From the NCBI RefSeq assembly GCF_001748085.1, contig NZ_BBZK01000007.1, positions 372,001 through 436,000 of the forward strand: 64,000 nt of DNA, read 5' to 3'. Positions 8,942-17,534 of this stretch are shown here, piece after piece. Source of the stretch: Streptomyces sp. TP-A0874. Lineage in GTDB: Bacteria > Actinomycetota > Actinomycetes > Streptomycetales > Streptomycetaceae. The notes beneath the pieces are model-generated. The model worked only from the letters and a program-made list of their open reading frames with translations. It did no database searches and was not told the DNA's origin. Each line of letters opens with the position of its first letter. Position 1 is the stretch's first letter. The position numbers were made by a program, and so were the translations under genes.

Positions 8942-10155
8942 GCGCCCCGACCGTGCTGGCCGTCATCCCCGCCCGAGGCGGTTCCAAAGGCGTGCCCGGC
9001 AAGAACCTCGCCACCGTGGGCGGTGTCCCGCTCGTGGTGCGGGCCGTCCACGCCTGCCTGGCCAGCGAGTACGTCACCGACGTCCTGGTCTCAACCGACG
9101 ACGCGCCCATAGCCGCCGCGGCGCGCGGCGCCGGAGCGGACGTCCTGCACCGCCCGGCGGAGATCGCCGGCGACACCGCCAGCAGCGAGGCGGCGGTCCT
9201 GCACGCCCTGGACGCCTACGAGTCCGGGCACCGGCGGAGCGTCGACGTGGTGCTGCTCGTCCAGTGCACCAGCCCCTTCCTCGACCGGGCCGACCTCGAC
9301 GGCGTGGCCAGAGCCGTGACCGAGGAGGGCGCGGACACCGCCCTGACCGTCGCCCCCTTCCACGGTTTCGTCTGGCGCGCCGCGGAGCCCGGCGGAGCGG
9401 ACGGGCACGGCGTCAACCACGACCGGTCGCACCGCCCACGCCGCCAGGACCGGCCGCAGGACCACCTGGAGACCGGAGCCGCGTACGCCATGCGGGTCGA
9501 GGGATTCCGTAAGGCCGGTCACCGCTTCTTCGGCCGCACCGCCCTGGTGGCCACCGACCCCGCCCGGGCACTGGAGATCGACGACCCGCACGATCTGGCC
9601 CGGGCCCGAGCCCTGGCACCCCTCCTCGACACACGGCGCTCCGAGCCGGAGCCGCCCGAGCCGCGCCTCCCCTCCCGGGAGGACGTCGAAGCGGTGGTGC
9701 TCGACTTCGACGGCACCCAGACCGACGACCGGGTCTACATCGACTCCACCGGGCGGGAGACGGTCGCCGTGCACCGCGGCGACGGGCTGGGGATAGCAGC
9801 GCTCCGCCGCACCCCCGGGCTGAAGCTGCTGATCCTCTCCACCGAGGAGAACCCGGTCGTCGCCGCCCGGGCCCGGAAACTGCGGATACCCGTGCTCCAC
9901 GGCATCGACCGGAAGGGCGAGGCGCTCCGGCAGTGGTGCGAGCGCGAGGGCCTCCGGCCCGAGCGCGTGCTCTACGTCGGCAACGACGTCAACGACCTGC
10001 CCTGTTTCGAACTCGTCGGTTGGCCGGTCGCGGTCGCCGACGCCCACGACACCGTGCGGGCCGCCGCCCGCGCGGTCACCTCGACACCCGGAGGCGGCGG
10101 CGCTATCCGCGAGATCGCCTCCTGGATCCTCGGAAAGGAACTCACCCCGAAATGA
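8938..10155 (+). CDS. Bifunctional CMP-nonulosonate synthetase / HAD phosphatase
   Basis: A 405-residue two-domain protein. Residues 1-225 are a CMP-sialate/CMP-Kdo cytidylyltransferase: IPARGGSKGVPGKN nucleotide loop, VQCTSPFL and ETGAAYAM. Residues about 245-405 are a HAD phosphatase of the KdsC type with intact motifs: DFDGTQTDD (D256 nucleophile), LSTEE, the motif III lysine in GIDRKGEAL, and GNDVNDLPC. GTG 8938 overlaps the previous stop, and its own stop overlaps the NeuB start (ATGA). The HAD domain suggests the pathway passes through a 9-phosphate, as in Kdn synthesis, with the same protein then activating the sugar with CTP. Vertebrate CMAS has the same architecture. Confidence 0.87.
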   Translation: MSAPTVLAVIPARGGSKGVPGKNLATVGGVPLVVRAVHACLASEYVTDVLVSTDDAPIAAAARGAGADVLHRPAEIAGDTASSEAAVLHALDAYESGHRRSVDVVLLVQCTSPFLDRADLDGVARAVTEEGADTALTVAPFHGFVWRAAEPGGADGHGVNHDRSHRPRRQDRPQDHLETGAAYAMRVEGFRKAGHRFFGRTALVATDPARALEIDDPHDLARARALAPLLDTRRSEPEPPEPRLPSREDVEAVVLDFDGTQTDDRVYIDSTGRETVAVHRGDGLGIAALRRTPGLKLLILSTEENPVVAARARKLRIPVLHGIDRKGEALRQWCEREGLRPERVLYVGNDVNDLPCFELVGWPVAVADAHDTVRAAARAVTSTPGGGGAIREIASWILGKELTPK

Positions 10156-11084
10156 ACACCCCCTCCCGTCTCCGCGAGCTCGGCGACCGGATCGTCGGCC
10201 CCGGCTACCCCGTGTACGTGACCGGCGAGATCGGCATCAACCACAACGGCGACCTGGAGAACGCCTTCGCCCTGATCGATGCCGCCGCCGACGCCGGCTG
10301 CGACGCCGTCAAGTTCCAGAAGCGGACACCCGAGATCTGCACCCCGCGCGACCAGTGGGACGTCGAACGCGACACCCCCTGGGGGCGGATGCGCTACATC
10401 GACTACCGGCACCGCGTCGAGTTCGACGAGGACGGCTACCGGGCGATAGCGGCGTACTGCGAGAAGCGCGGGATCGCCTGGTTCGCCTCCCCCTGGGACG
10501 TCGAGTCGGTGGCCTTCCTGGAGAAGTTCGAGGTGCCCTGCTACAAGGTGGCCTCCGCCTCCCTCACCGACGACGAACTCCTCCGGGCGATGCGCGCCAC
10601 CGGCCGCACCGTCGTCCTGTCGACCGGGATGTCCACCCCGAAGCAGATCCGGCACGCGGTGGAGGTGCTCGGCAGCGAGAACATCGTGCTCTGCCACGCC
10701 ACCAGCACGTACCCGGCGCAGGCCGAGGAGCTCAACCTGCGGATGATCGACACACTGCGGTCCGAGTACCCGAACGTCCCCATCGGCTACTCCGGCCACG
10801 AGACCGGGCTCCAGACCACCCTGGCGGCGGTCGCCCTCGGGGCGGCCTTCGTCGAACGCCACATCACCCTGGACCGCGCCATGTGGGGCTCGGACCAGGC
10901 CGCCTCCGTGGAGCCGCAGGGGCTGCAGCGCCTGGTGCGCGACATCCGGGTGGTGGAGGAGTCGCTGGGCGACGGGGTCAAGAAGGTCTACGAGAGCGAA
11001 CTCGGCCCGATGCGGAAGCTCCGCCGGGTGGCGGGCACCGTGGCCGAGGCCGACGAGCAGACCCCACTCGGCCTGACGGTGTGA
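10152..11084 (+). CDS. NeuB family nonulosonic acid (Neu5Ac/Kdn) synthase
   Basis: A 310-residue TIM-barrel enzyme condensing phosphoenolpyruvate with a mannose-type sugar or its 6-phosphate. Motifs are GEIGINHNGDLENAFALID, AVKFQKRTPE, KVASASLTDDELLRAM, STGMSTPKQI, LCHATSTYP, GYSGHETGL and ERHITLDRAMWGSD. ATG 10152 overlaps the previous stop. Unlike classical NeuB (about 345 residues), it ends shortly after the barrel, so no C-terminal SAF/antifreeze-like domain is present. No NeuC-type UDP-GlcNAc epimerase is encoded nearby, which favours Kdn over Neu5Ac as product. That point is inference. Confidence 0.88.
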   Translation: MNTPSRLRELGDRIVGPGYPVYVTGEIGINHNGDLENAFALIDAAADAGCDAVKFQKRTPEICTPRDQWDVERDTPWGRMRYIDYRHRVEFDEDGYRAIAAYCEKRGIAWFASPWDVESVAFLEKFEVPCYKVASASLTDDELLRAMRATGRTVVLSTGMSTPKQIRHAVEVLGSENIVLCHATSTYPAQAEELNLRMIDTLRSEYPNVPIGYSGHETGLQTTLAAVALGAAFVERHITLDRAMWGSDQAASVEPQGLQRLVRDIRVVEESLGDGVKKVYESELGPMRKLRRVAGTVAEADEQTPLGLTV

Positions 11085-11115
11085 ACGGCCGACCATCGCC
11101 CAGGAGGCACAGGCC

Positions 11116-12222
11116 ATGACAGACCAGCCACCCCGTCGAGGGGGCCGGCCGACCGGCACCCTCGCCTTCGTCGAAAGCCCCGCCCAACTGCTGAACGTCC
11201 TCGAATGGGACCACCTCGAAAGGCACCGGGAACGCCCCGCGGACGACGCCGTCACCGTCGTGGTGCTGGCGCCGAACGACCCCATGACCCGCGGCCAGCT
11301 CCGGCGGATGGCCGGACTCGCCCGGGACGAGGGGCTCACGGTGCGCTGGGAGGACGCCCGGGGCGGGCCGGCCGCGGCGCTGCGGACCGTCGCCGGTCTG
11401 ACCGCAGCCCTGCGGCGAGCCCGCCGGGTCGTCATCGGCGACCCCTTCTCCCAGTACGTGCAACTGCTGCTGGCCCTCACCCGGGCACCCCAGGTCGTCG
11501 TGGTGGACGACGGCACGGCCACCCTGGAGTTCGTCTCCCAACTGGGGCGCGGCGTGCCCCTGGTGCGCTGGCACCGGAGCGGACGCCGCGGACCGCGGGG
11601 CGCGCTGTTCACCCCCGTCTCGGCCGCCGCGCGCAGCCGGCTCACCCCCGGCCCGCGCGGCGACCGGGGGATCACGGTCTTCAGCTCGATGCCGGTCGAG
11701 GCCCCGGACGGCGCCTCGGTCACCCGCAACGACTTCCGCTGGACCAGGTCCCGCTTCGGCCCACCCGCGGTCACCGCGGGCACCGACCTGGTCGGAACCT
11801 CCCTGGTCGAGAGCGGGGTCATCGAACCCGACCACTACCTCCAGGCGGTCACCGCGCTCGTCCGGACCCACGGGGCCACCCGCTACTTCGCGCACCGCCG
11901 GGAGAGCCCGGACAAGCTGCGCCGGGTCGCCCTAGAGACCGGGGTGGAGATCGTCCGCCCCGACCTCCCGCTGGAGCTGATCGGTCGACGGGGGCCCATC
12001 GGCCGGACGGTCCTCAGCTTCCCCTCCACCGTGGTGCACACCCTGCCGCTCGTCCTGGCCGACACCGGAGCCCGGGTGACCGTCTGCGACGTGGACCCGA
12101 GCTGGTTCACCGCCGCCGCCCCCTCCCGGGCCCGCGGCTTCCTCGCGGAGGTCACCCGCGCGGCCTCGGACGTACGCCGACTCACCTCCGCGCAGGTGAT
12201 CAGCCCGGGGACCAGCCCGTGA
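11116..12222 (+). CDS. Unknown protein of the wall-polymer cluster, possibly a GT52-like transferase
   Basis: A 368-residue soluble protein starting at ATG 11116 with GGAGG 11 bases upstream. I do not recognise it with confidence. The opening TLAFVESPAQLLNVLEW and the alternating VVVDDGTATLEF pattern look like a Rossmann-type GT-B half, and the C-terminal part has a second alpha/beta half. GT52-type sialyltransferases open in a similar way, so a transferase using the CMP-sugar made by the upstream genes is possible. It lies 31 bases after the synthase and is probably the last gene of the operon. Confidence 0.5.
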   Translation: MTDQPPRRGGRPTGTLAFVESPAQLLNVLEWDHLERHRERPADDAVTVVVLAPNDPMTRGQLRRMAGLARDEGLTVRWEDARGGPAAALRTVAGLTAALRRARRVVIGDPFSQYVQLLLALTRAPQVVVVDDGTATLEFVSQLGRGVPLVRWHRSGRRGPRGALFTPVSAAARSRLTPGPRGDRGITVFSSMPVEAPDGASVTRNDFRWTRSRFGPPAVTAGTDLVGTSLVESGVIEPDHYLQAVTALVRTHGATRYFAHRRESPDKLRRVALETGVEIVRPDLPLELIGRRGPIGRTVLSFPSTVVHTLPLVLADTGARVTVCDVDPSWFTAAAPSRARGFLAEVTRAASDVRRLTSAQVISPGTSP

Positions 12223-12357
12223 GCGCGAAGCGGCCCGACAGAGAAAGAAACGGAGAAAGAAGGGGGACCAGGCGCGGGCGCTGAGATCCGCTTCCGCGCC
12301 CGGCGACCGCGGCGGCACCGCCGTCGGTGTGTCCCGTGTCCGGACGTCCACGACGCG

Positions 12358-13779
12358 TCAGCGGTCGGCCGTGGCAGGTTCCGAGACCGGCTCGCCGGCA
12401 ACGGGGGTGTAGTAACGACCCTTGGTAGCCGTGGTCATGGCCACGTGGGTGATCGGCCCGAGGAACATGGCGATGAAGGACGCGTACGCCACCGGGTAGA
12501 CGCCCACGATACCGAGGGCACCGGCGAAGACCGCGATACCGAGCGAGACCAGACCGCAGGGATTCCACTCGCGTACCTCGCCCTCGCGGAACTCGATGTT
12601 CTCCGCCCGCCCGAGCTTCAGCCACCGGCGGCAGACGAAGTAGTCGGCGAGGATGATCAGTACCCAGGTGTTGGTCAGGACACCGGTGATGGCGAGGAAG
12701 GTCCCGAGGTTGCTGATGACGTCGGTGGCGTAGAAGACCACGCCGAACAGCCAGACCGCGAACATCCACCAGGGGCGTCCGGGCCGGTAGCCGGTAGCCG
12801 CGTCGACACCGCTGGAGAGAACGATGGACCCTCCGTAGAGGTTCATCACGTTGATGCGGATCTGTGTGATGACGACGAAGAAGACACCGACCAGGCCCAT
12901 CAGGTGCACGAAGACGAAGCCGGGGTCCTGGGCCCGGTCCTCCCCGAATGCCCCGACAAGGGAGGCGCCCAGCATCGCGCCGAGGAAGATGATGGTGAAC
13001 ATCGGGACGAGTTCCAGCAGCATGATGGTGCCGGTGCCGCGGTAGCGGATACCGCGACTGGCGAAGCGCCCGTAGTCGGTGGCGATCAGGCCTTGGAAGA
13101 TCATCTGGCCGTTAGCCAGGCTCATCGCGGTCCACAGTGCGGCGCCGCCGCCGGTGGCGGTGGACTCCCAGGCGCTGAAGCCGGCTATGTCGTGCATCGA
13201 GTCGAGGTTGATCAGTGCCCAGATCAACAGGCCGACGAAGAGCGGGAAACCCCACTTCTGGAGTGCGGACATGGCGTACATGCCGCGCCACACGAACGCG
13301 ATCGTCGCGAGGCCGACGAGAGCGAAGATCCCGATGCCCGCGAGGGAGTGGATCTCGATATCGAAGTAGTAGGCGATGGCGTGCGAGACGATCGTGCCCT
13401 CGAAGAGGAAGTAGTAGACGAAGTTGATGGCGTAGATGAAGGACGCCACGGCCGCGCCCCGGCGGCCGAAACCCAGCCCGCGGGAGAGCAGGCTCTGCGA
13501 GAGCCCTTCACGGCTGGCCACCCGCATGGTGAGGGCGCCGATGAGGATCGCGCCGAAGAAGAAGTAGCCGATCGGCAGGAGCATCATCGGCCAGCCGACG
13601 AGGAAACTCTGCTGGGCGCCGAAGGTGAAGAAGAACATCGCGGTGGCGTTGCCGAGCAGCACCAAGCTGATGGCGGGAATCGGCCAGCGCTTGTCGGCTG
13701 GCACCCGGTCCGTGGCGAAGCTCTCAACCTGGTCGTCGATGGAGGCTTCCGGGCCGCGGAAGGCGTCTCTGATGGACAT
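12358..13779 (-). CDS. NCS1 family purine/pyrimidine/allantoin-type permease
   Basis: A 473-residue, 12-helix transporter. It has the NCS1 N-terminal pattern (short acidic N-terminus, then SLVLLGNATAMFFFTFG) and the ATDYGRFASRG motif in the middle. Substrates of the family are nucleobases, hydantoins or allantoin; which one applies here cannot be read. ATG 13779 has GGAGAA upstream. It is the third gene of a leftward operon after glycerate kinase and a C69 hydrolase, 45 bases after the latter. Confidence 0.85.
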   Translation of the reverse strand: MSIRDAFRGPEASIDDQVESFATDRVPADKRWPIPAISLVLLGNATAMFFFTFGAQQSFLVGWPMMLLPIGYFFFGAILIGALTMRVASREGLSQSLLSRGLGFGRRGAAVASFIYAINFVYYFLFEGTIVSHAIAYYFDIEIHSLAGIGIFALVGLATIAFVWRGMYAMSALQKWGFPLFVGLLIWALINLDSMHDIAGFSAWESTATGGGAALWTAMSLANGQMIFQGLIATDYGRFASRGIRYRGTGTIMLLELVPMFTIIFLGAMLGASLVGAFGEDRAQDPGFVFVHLMGLVGVFFVVITQIRINVMNLYGGSIVLSSGVDAATGYRPGRPWWMFAVWLFGVVFYATDVISNLGTFLAITGVLTNTWVLIILADYFVCRRWLKLGRAENIEFREGEVREWNPCGLVSLGIAVFAGALGIVGVYPVAYASFIAMFLGPITHVAMTTATKGRYYTPVAGEPVSEPATADR

Positions 13780-13824
13780 GGGCGGTTCTCCAGATGGGAG
13801 GGTTCTGCTCGGGGCTTCGGGCGA

Positions 13825-15234
13825 TCAGGCGGTGGGTGCGGACCAGCGGTCGTCCAGCGCGACGGCCGGGTCGGCTCCGAACTCCCGGGCGAGTGCGGTG
13901 GCCGTGGCACGGGCCTCGTCCAGGCAGGAGCTGGCGAACGCGGTTCCGGCCGCGGGGGTGTCGGCAGCGGCGGGGAGGGCGGCCGCCCAGCGCTCCTCCA
14001 GTGCGTCGAAAGCAGTGCGCAGGCGTGCGGCCCGTGCGGTGAAGTCCTGGGCGCTCGGGTCCTTGGCCGCGTCGAGCAGGTGCTGCCACTGCCACCAGAC
14101 CGAGGCGGGGTCGTGTGAGGGCTGCCGGTGGTCCCGGGGATCCCAGGAGGAGGCGGGTAGGGGCAGGGGACGGGTCAGGGCCTCGGGCAGGGTGTCACCG
14201 TCCAGTGGAACGGGCAGATAGACGCCCGTGCAGGGGGTGACCGGGCACCACCAGAGGGTGATCGGGCCTTCGGTGGAGAGTTCGACGACGAGTGAGGCGG
14301 CGGTGTTGCCCCAGGTGAAACCGGACGGGTGCTCGTGCATGCACAGCGTGTGGAAGTCCGGGCGGGCGGCGTCGAAGGAAGGGCCTCCGAGGAAGGTGTC
14401 CTCCAAGTGGTCGCGCAGGACGCGCTTCAGCGTCCGGACACCGACCCCCGAGGTGTCCGCGCTCTCCGAGAGCAACTGGTGGGAGCGGCGGCGTCGGATG
14501 TGCGAAACCTGGAGCGGTGTCCCCGGGTCGGTGAAGGCGTCCGCCACGTCCAGAGGCCGGTCGGCCGGCCAACCGGCCGCGGCCGCCGCTTCCCGTAGTC
14601 CGGCGCTGGTGAGATCGGCGTCGGTCCGAATGGACAGCTCGTTGCTGAGAGTGGCGACGCCCTTGGTGAGCCGTCGGGCAGCCCACTCGCGGCCGACCGT
14701 CTCCAGCACCCAAGCCTCGTGCGGGTCCGCGATGACGAAGGCGTTGTCGTAAGCCCCCTCGGCGTGCGGTGTCGCCACCTTGGCCGAACCCCACTGGCCG
14801 TACCGTTCCAGCAGACCGGTCATGACGTCCAGGGCCTCACGCGCGGTGCTGCCCCGCTCCAGCCCCAGGCGCAGCAACTCCATGCCGAGGATGCCCGCCT
14901 CCTGCTCCGCGCCCGCCTTCTCCCGTGCTACGGCCTCTGCCCAGAGGCGGCTGAAGACAGCCTCGTTGCCGATGGCGACCCGGTGTTCGTTGACACCCAT
15001 CTCGTATCCCCAGCACCAGAAGGGGGCCGAGCCGATATGGGCGTAGGCAGGCGCGTCGTCCACCGTGACGTAGGCCAGCCGCAGCGGGGGGCCGGCGGGT
15101 CGGGCGGGCTGGCGGCGCAGTGGCTGGGCCTCGCCTGCTGGCCGGTCGCTGTTCTTGCCGAAGAGGACAGCCGGGCGGCCGGTGGCGTCGGGGAGTGCGA
15201 CGACGGTGTCACAGCTCCAGGGGCGGTCCGTCAT
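13825..15234 (-). CDS. C69/secernin-like Ntn hydrolase (dipeptidase or amidase)
   Basis: A 469-residue protein of the C69/secernin group. The expected nucleophile is Cys8 in SCDTVVALPDATG, exposed after removal of the first seven residues; VLFGKNSDRPAGEAQ follows, as in secernins. Members hydrolyse amide bonds, mostly dipeptides, but many have unknown substrates. There is no signal peptide, so it acts in the cytoplasm. ATG overlaps the glycerate kinase stop (ATGA), so the two are cotranscribed. The context suggests release of a kinase substrate from an imported amide. That is inference. Confidence 0.82.
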   Translation of the reverse strand: MTDRPWSCDTVVALPDATGRPAVLFGKNSDRPAGEAQPLRRQPARPAGPPLRLAYVTVDDAPAYAHIGSAPFWCWGYEMGVNEHRVAIGNEAVFSRLWAEAVAREKAGAEQEAGILGMELLRLGLERGSTAREALDVMTGLLERYGQWGSAKVATPHAEGAYDNAFVIADPHEAWVLETVGREWAARRLTKGVATLSNELSIRTDADLTSAGLREAAAAAGWPADRPLDVADAFTDPGTPLQVSHIRRRRSHQLLSESADTSGVGVRTLKRVLRDHLEDTFLGGPSFDAARPDFHTLCMHEHPSGFTWGNTAASLVVELSTEGPITLWWCPVTPCTGVYLPVPLDGDTLPEALTRPLPLPASSWDPRDHRQPSHDPASVWWQWQHLLDAAKDPSAQDFTARAARLRTAFDALEERWAAALPAAADTPAAGTAFASSCLDEARATATALAREFGADPAVALDDRWSAPTA

Positions 15235-16400
15235 GGTCTGGCTCCGTTCTCCGTGTTGGTGCTGAGGTCGAGGGTGGCCTCGACCAAGGTGCGGGTCGCC
15301 TGGCCCACCAAACGGCAGGTCAGGCCGGAGTCCCGTGCGCAGGCGGGGTCGATCCGGTCCAAAGCGATGACCTCCGCGAAAGGCGCGGTGCCCGTCGACT
15401 CCAGGGGGAGACGGTTGCTGCCGACGATCGCGACGGTCGGCACACCGAAGGCGCCGGCGAGCCGAGCAACGCTCACGGGGGCCTTGCCGCGGAGGCTCTG
15501 TGCGTCGAGTCGGCCCTCCCCGGTGATGACGAGGTCGGCCCCGCGGATGGTGTCCGCCGCGTCCAGTAGGTCCAGGAAGACGCCGGCGCCGGATCGCAAC
15601 TGACCGCCGAGCAGCAGCCCTGCCCAGGCGAGCCCGCCGGCGGCGCCCGAGCCGGGCCGCAGCGCCGCTCCCCGAGCCCCGAAGGCGTCCTCCAGCAGAG
15701 GCGCCGCGTGGGCCAGGCCTGCGGAGAGCCGGGCGATCAGGTCGTCGTCGGCCCCCTTCTGGCGGGCGAACATCTCAGCCGACCCGTCGGGCCCCACCAT
15801 CGGCGTGTCGACGTCACCGGCCAGGACCAGTCGCAGATCGCGCAGACCAGGGTGGAGACCGGTCGTCCGGACTCGTGCCAGGGTGCCGAGCGCCGCGCCG
15901 CCCGGGGCGAGCGGCTGCCCGGCCGAGTCGCACAGTTCGCAGCCCAGTGCCTCCAGCAGCCCCGCACCGCCGTCGGTGGTGACGCTGCCGCCGAGCGCGA
16001 GGGTGATCTCCCGGACACCCTGGTCCAGCAGCACGGCGACAGCGCGACCGACGCCGCGGGTGGTAGCGGACGCTGCCTGGTCGGGAGTGGGTTGCCGGGA
16101 TCCCAGCCCGCATATGGACGCCACCTCGACGATTGCTCGGTCGTCGAGCCGGGCGACGGTGGCGACCAGTTCATCGCCCCAGGCATCGGAGGCGGGCACG
16201 GTATCGGCACGCCAGCCCGCCGAGAGCGCGGCCTCGACACTTCCGTCACCTCCGTCAGCGACGGGTAGCGCGGAGACGACCGTGGTGGGGGACAGTTCGG
16301 CGATGGCGGCCGCCATGACGCCGACCAGATGCCGGGCGGAGACCGTCCCCTTGAACTTGTCAGGGGCCAGAACGACGCGCTGAGCGGCGTCTAGCTGCAT
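15231..16400 (-). CDS. Glycerate kinase (GarK/GlxK family)
   Basis: A 389-residue kinase of the bacterial type II glycerate kinase family. The N-terminus reads VVLAPDKFKGTVSA, followed by PVADGGDGSVEA, LALGGSVTTDGGAG and LVITGEGRLDAQSLRGKAP, all family hallmarks. It converts glycerate to 2- or 3-phosphoglycerate. ATG 16400 is chosen because GGAGGGAGGA lies 6-15 bases upstream; the alternative TTG at 16418 would sit inside that site. It is the first gene of the leftward operon and divergent from a GntR regulator. Confidence 0.9.
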   Translation of the reverse strand: MQLDAAQRVVLAPDKFKGTVSARHLVGVMAAAIAELSPTTVVSALPVADGGDGSVEAALSAGWRADTVPASDAWGDELVATVARLDDRAIVEVASICGLGSRQPTPDQAASATTRGVGRAVAVLLDQGVREITLALGGSVTTDGGAGLLEALGCELCDSAGQPLAPGGAALGTLARVRTTGLHPGLRDLRLVLAGDVDTPMVGPDGSAEMFARQKGADDDLIARLSAGLAHAAPLLEDAFGARGAALRPGSGAAGGLAWAGLLLGGQLRSGAGVFLDLLDAADTIRGADLVITGEGRLDAQSLRGKAPVSVARLAGAFGVPTVAIVGSNRLPLESTGTAPFAEVIALDRIDPACARDSGLTCRLVGQATRTLVEATLDLSTNTENGARP

Positions 16401-16520
16401 GAACGCTCCTCCCTCCAAAAAATGTTCGTCAAGTTATCTCACTCGTCTTGTCGGGTTGTCCAGGCTTGAGTCGGTAATCTTTGCGAACCTGAGAGCCCAA
16501 CTAGACGAAGGACCTGACCC

Positions 16521-17171
16521 ATGCCGATCCGGCTCGTGACCCAATCAGTGGGGGACGCCCTGGTGGCGTCCCTGCGCGAACGCATCCTCACGGACGAGAT
16601 CAGGGTCGGTACCGCGGTCACGGAGGCGTCGGTCGCCCAGAAGTACGAGGTCGCTCGGCAGACCGCCAAGGCGGCGATCGAGCGACTGGTCGGAGAGGGA
16701 CTGCTGGAGCGCACCGCGCACCGCAGCGCACGCGTGCCGCTGCTCGACGAGGATCGTGTCCGGGACCTGTACTTCACCCGCGGTGTCGTCGAGGTGCGGG
16801 CCTACGAGCTACTTGCCGCGCGGCGGTTGCTGACGTCCGAGGTGCTGGCAGCCCACGAAGAGTTCCTGGCCTCCTCGACCGGCTCCGACGTGGCCTCCAT
16901 CGTGCAGACCGACGTCGCCTTCCACCGTGCGCTGATCGACAGTTTGGAGAGCGAACGCCTCACCCGGGTGCACAGCCTGATCATCAACGAGATGCGGCTC
17001 TGCCTCGCCCAGGTGCAGAACGCGCACCTCCTGGCTCCCACGGAGATCGCCGAGGAGCACGAGAGCATCGTCGGCGCCATCCGCGGCGGTGAGGTCCGCC
17101 GCGCCGGCGAGGTGGGCCTCCAGCACCTGGAGCGCGCCCAGAGCAAGCTTCTGGAACACCTGAGCGGCTGA
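16521..17171 (+). CDS. GntR family regulator (FCD type) of the glycerate kinase operon
   Basis: A 216-residue protein. The winged helix-turn-helix (about residues 8-70, VAQKYEVARQTAKAAIERLV) is followed by an FCD domain with QTDVAFHRALIDS and EEHESIVGAIRGG metal-ligand patterns. ATG 16521 has GAAGGA at a normal distance. It is divergent from the glycerate kinase operon with 120 bases between the starts, so local repression relieved by a pathway metabolite is the simplest reading. The effector is unknown. Confidence 0.87.
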   Translation: MPIRLVTQSVGDALVASLRERILTDEIRVGTAVTEASVAQKYEVARQTAKAAIERLVGEGLLERTAHRSARVPLLDEDRVRDLYFTRGVVEVRAYELLAARRLLTSEVLAAHEEFLASSTGSDVASIVQTDVAFHRALIDSLESERLTRVHSLIINEMRLCLAQVQNAHLLAPTEIAEEHESIVGAIRGGEVRRAGEVGLQHLERAQSKLLEHLSG

Positions 17172-17534
17172 CGTCCCGCGCTGGACGGCCGCCTCGCGGG
17201 GCGGTCCGGGGCGGTCGGCGGCGATCCGCCGGATGAACGGGTGACGGCGTGAGCCCTCAGCGTGTGGAGGCGGTCTCCCGGACCAGGCGCTCACCGCAGT
17301 GGACGTGCGCGGACTCACATCCGGCCCCGTGATCTCCAGGGAGTCGTCACATGATCACGAAGGGGGTTGCCAACAGGGGCATAACTATGCAGGTCAGGAG
17401 GAGGGTAAGCAACGGGTCATACCCAACCCAGAGGGGAGTCATGCGCCGTCTGCAAGATTTTTTCGTCCCTCGGGGGGCTGAAATTTTGTTGATCGCCAGA
17501 CAAGAGGCAGGTCCAGGCCCGTAACCTGCACAGG
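17172..17534. other. 363-base intergenic region before the M20 amidohydrolase
   Basis: There is no convincing gene here. An open frame at 17299-17481 lacks family features and protein-like composition. The region is AT-richer near 17451-17495, with runs of T and A. A TAACCT hexamer at 17522-17527 sits about where a -10 element would place transcription at the GTG at 17535, which lacks a Shine-Dalgarno sequence, so a leaderless transcript is possible. Confidence 0.5.

Noticed and set aside
12445..14118. 557-codon plus-strand frame opposite the NCS1 permease
   Set aside because: His/Asp/Glu-rich nonsense typical of an antisense frame over a membrane protein gene.
17299..17481. 60-codon frame upstream of the M20 gene
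   Set aside because: No hydrophobic core or domain and no Shine-Dalgarno sequence; lies over the probable promoter.
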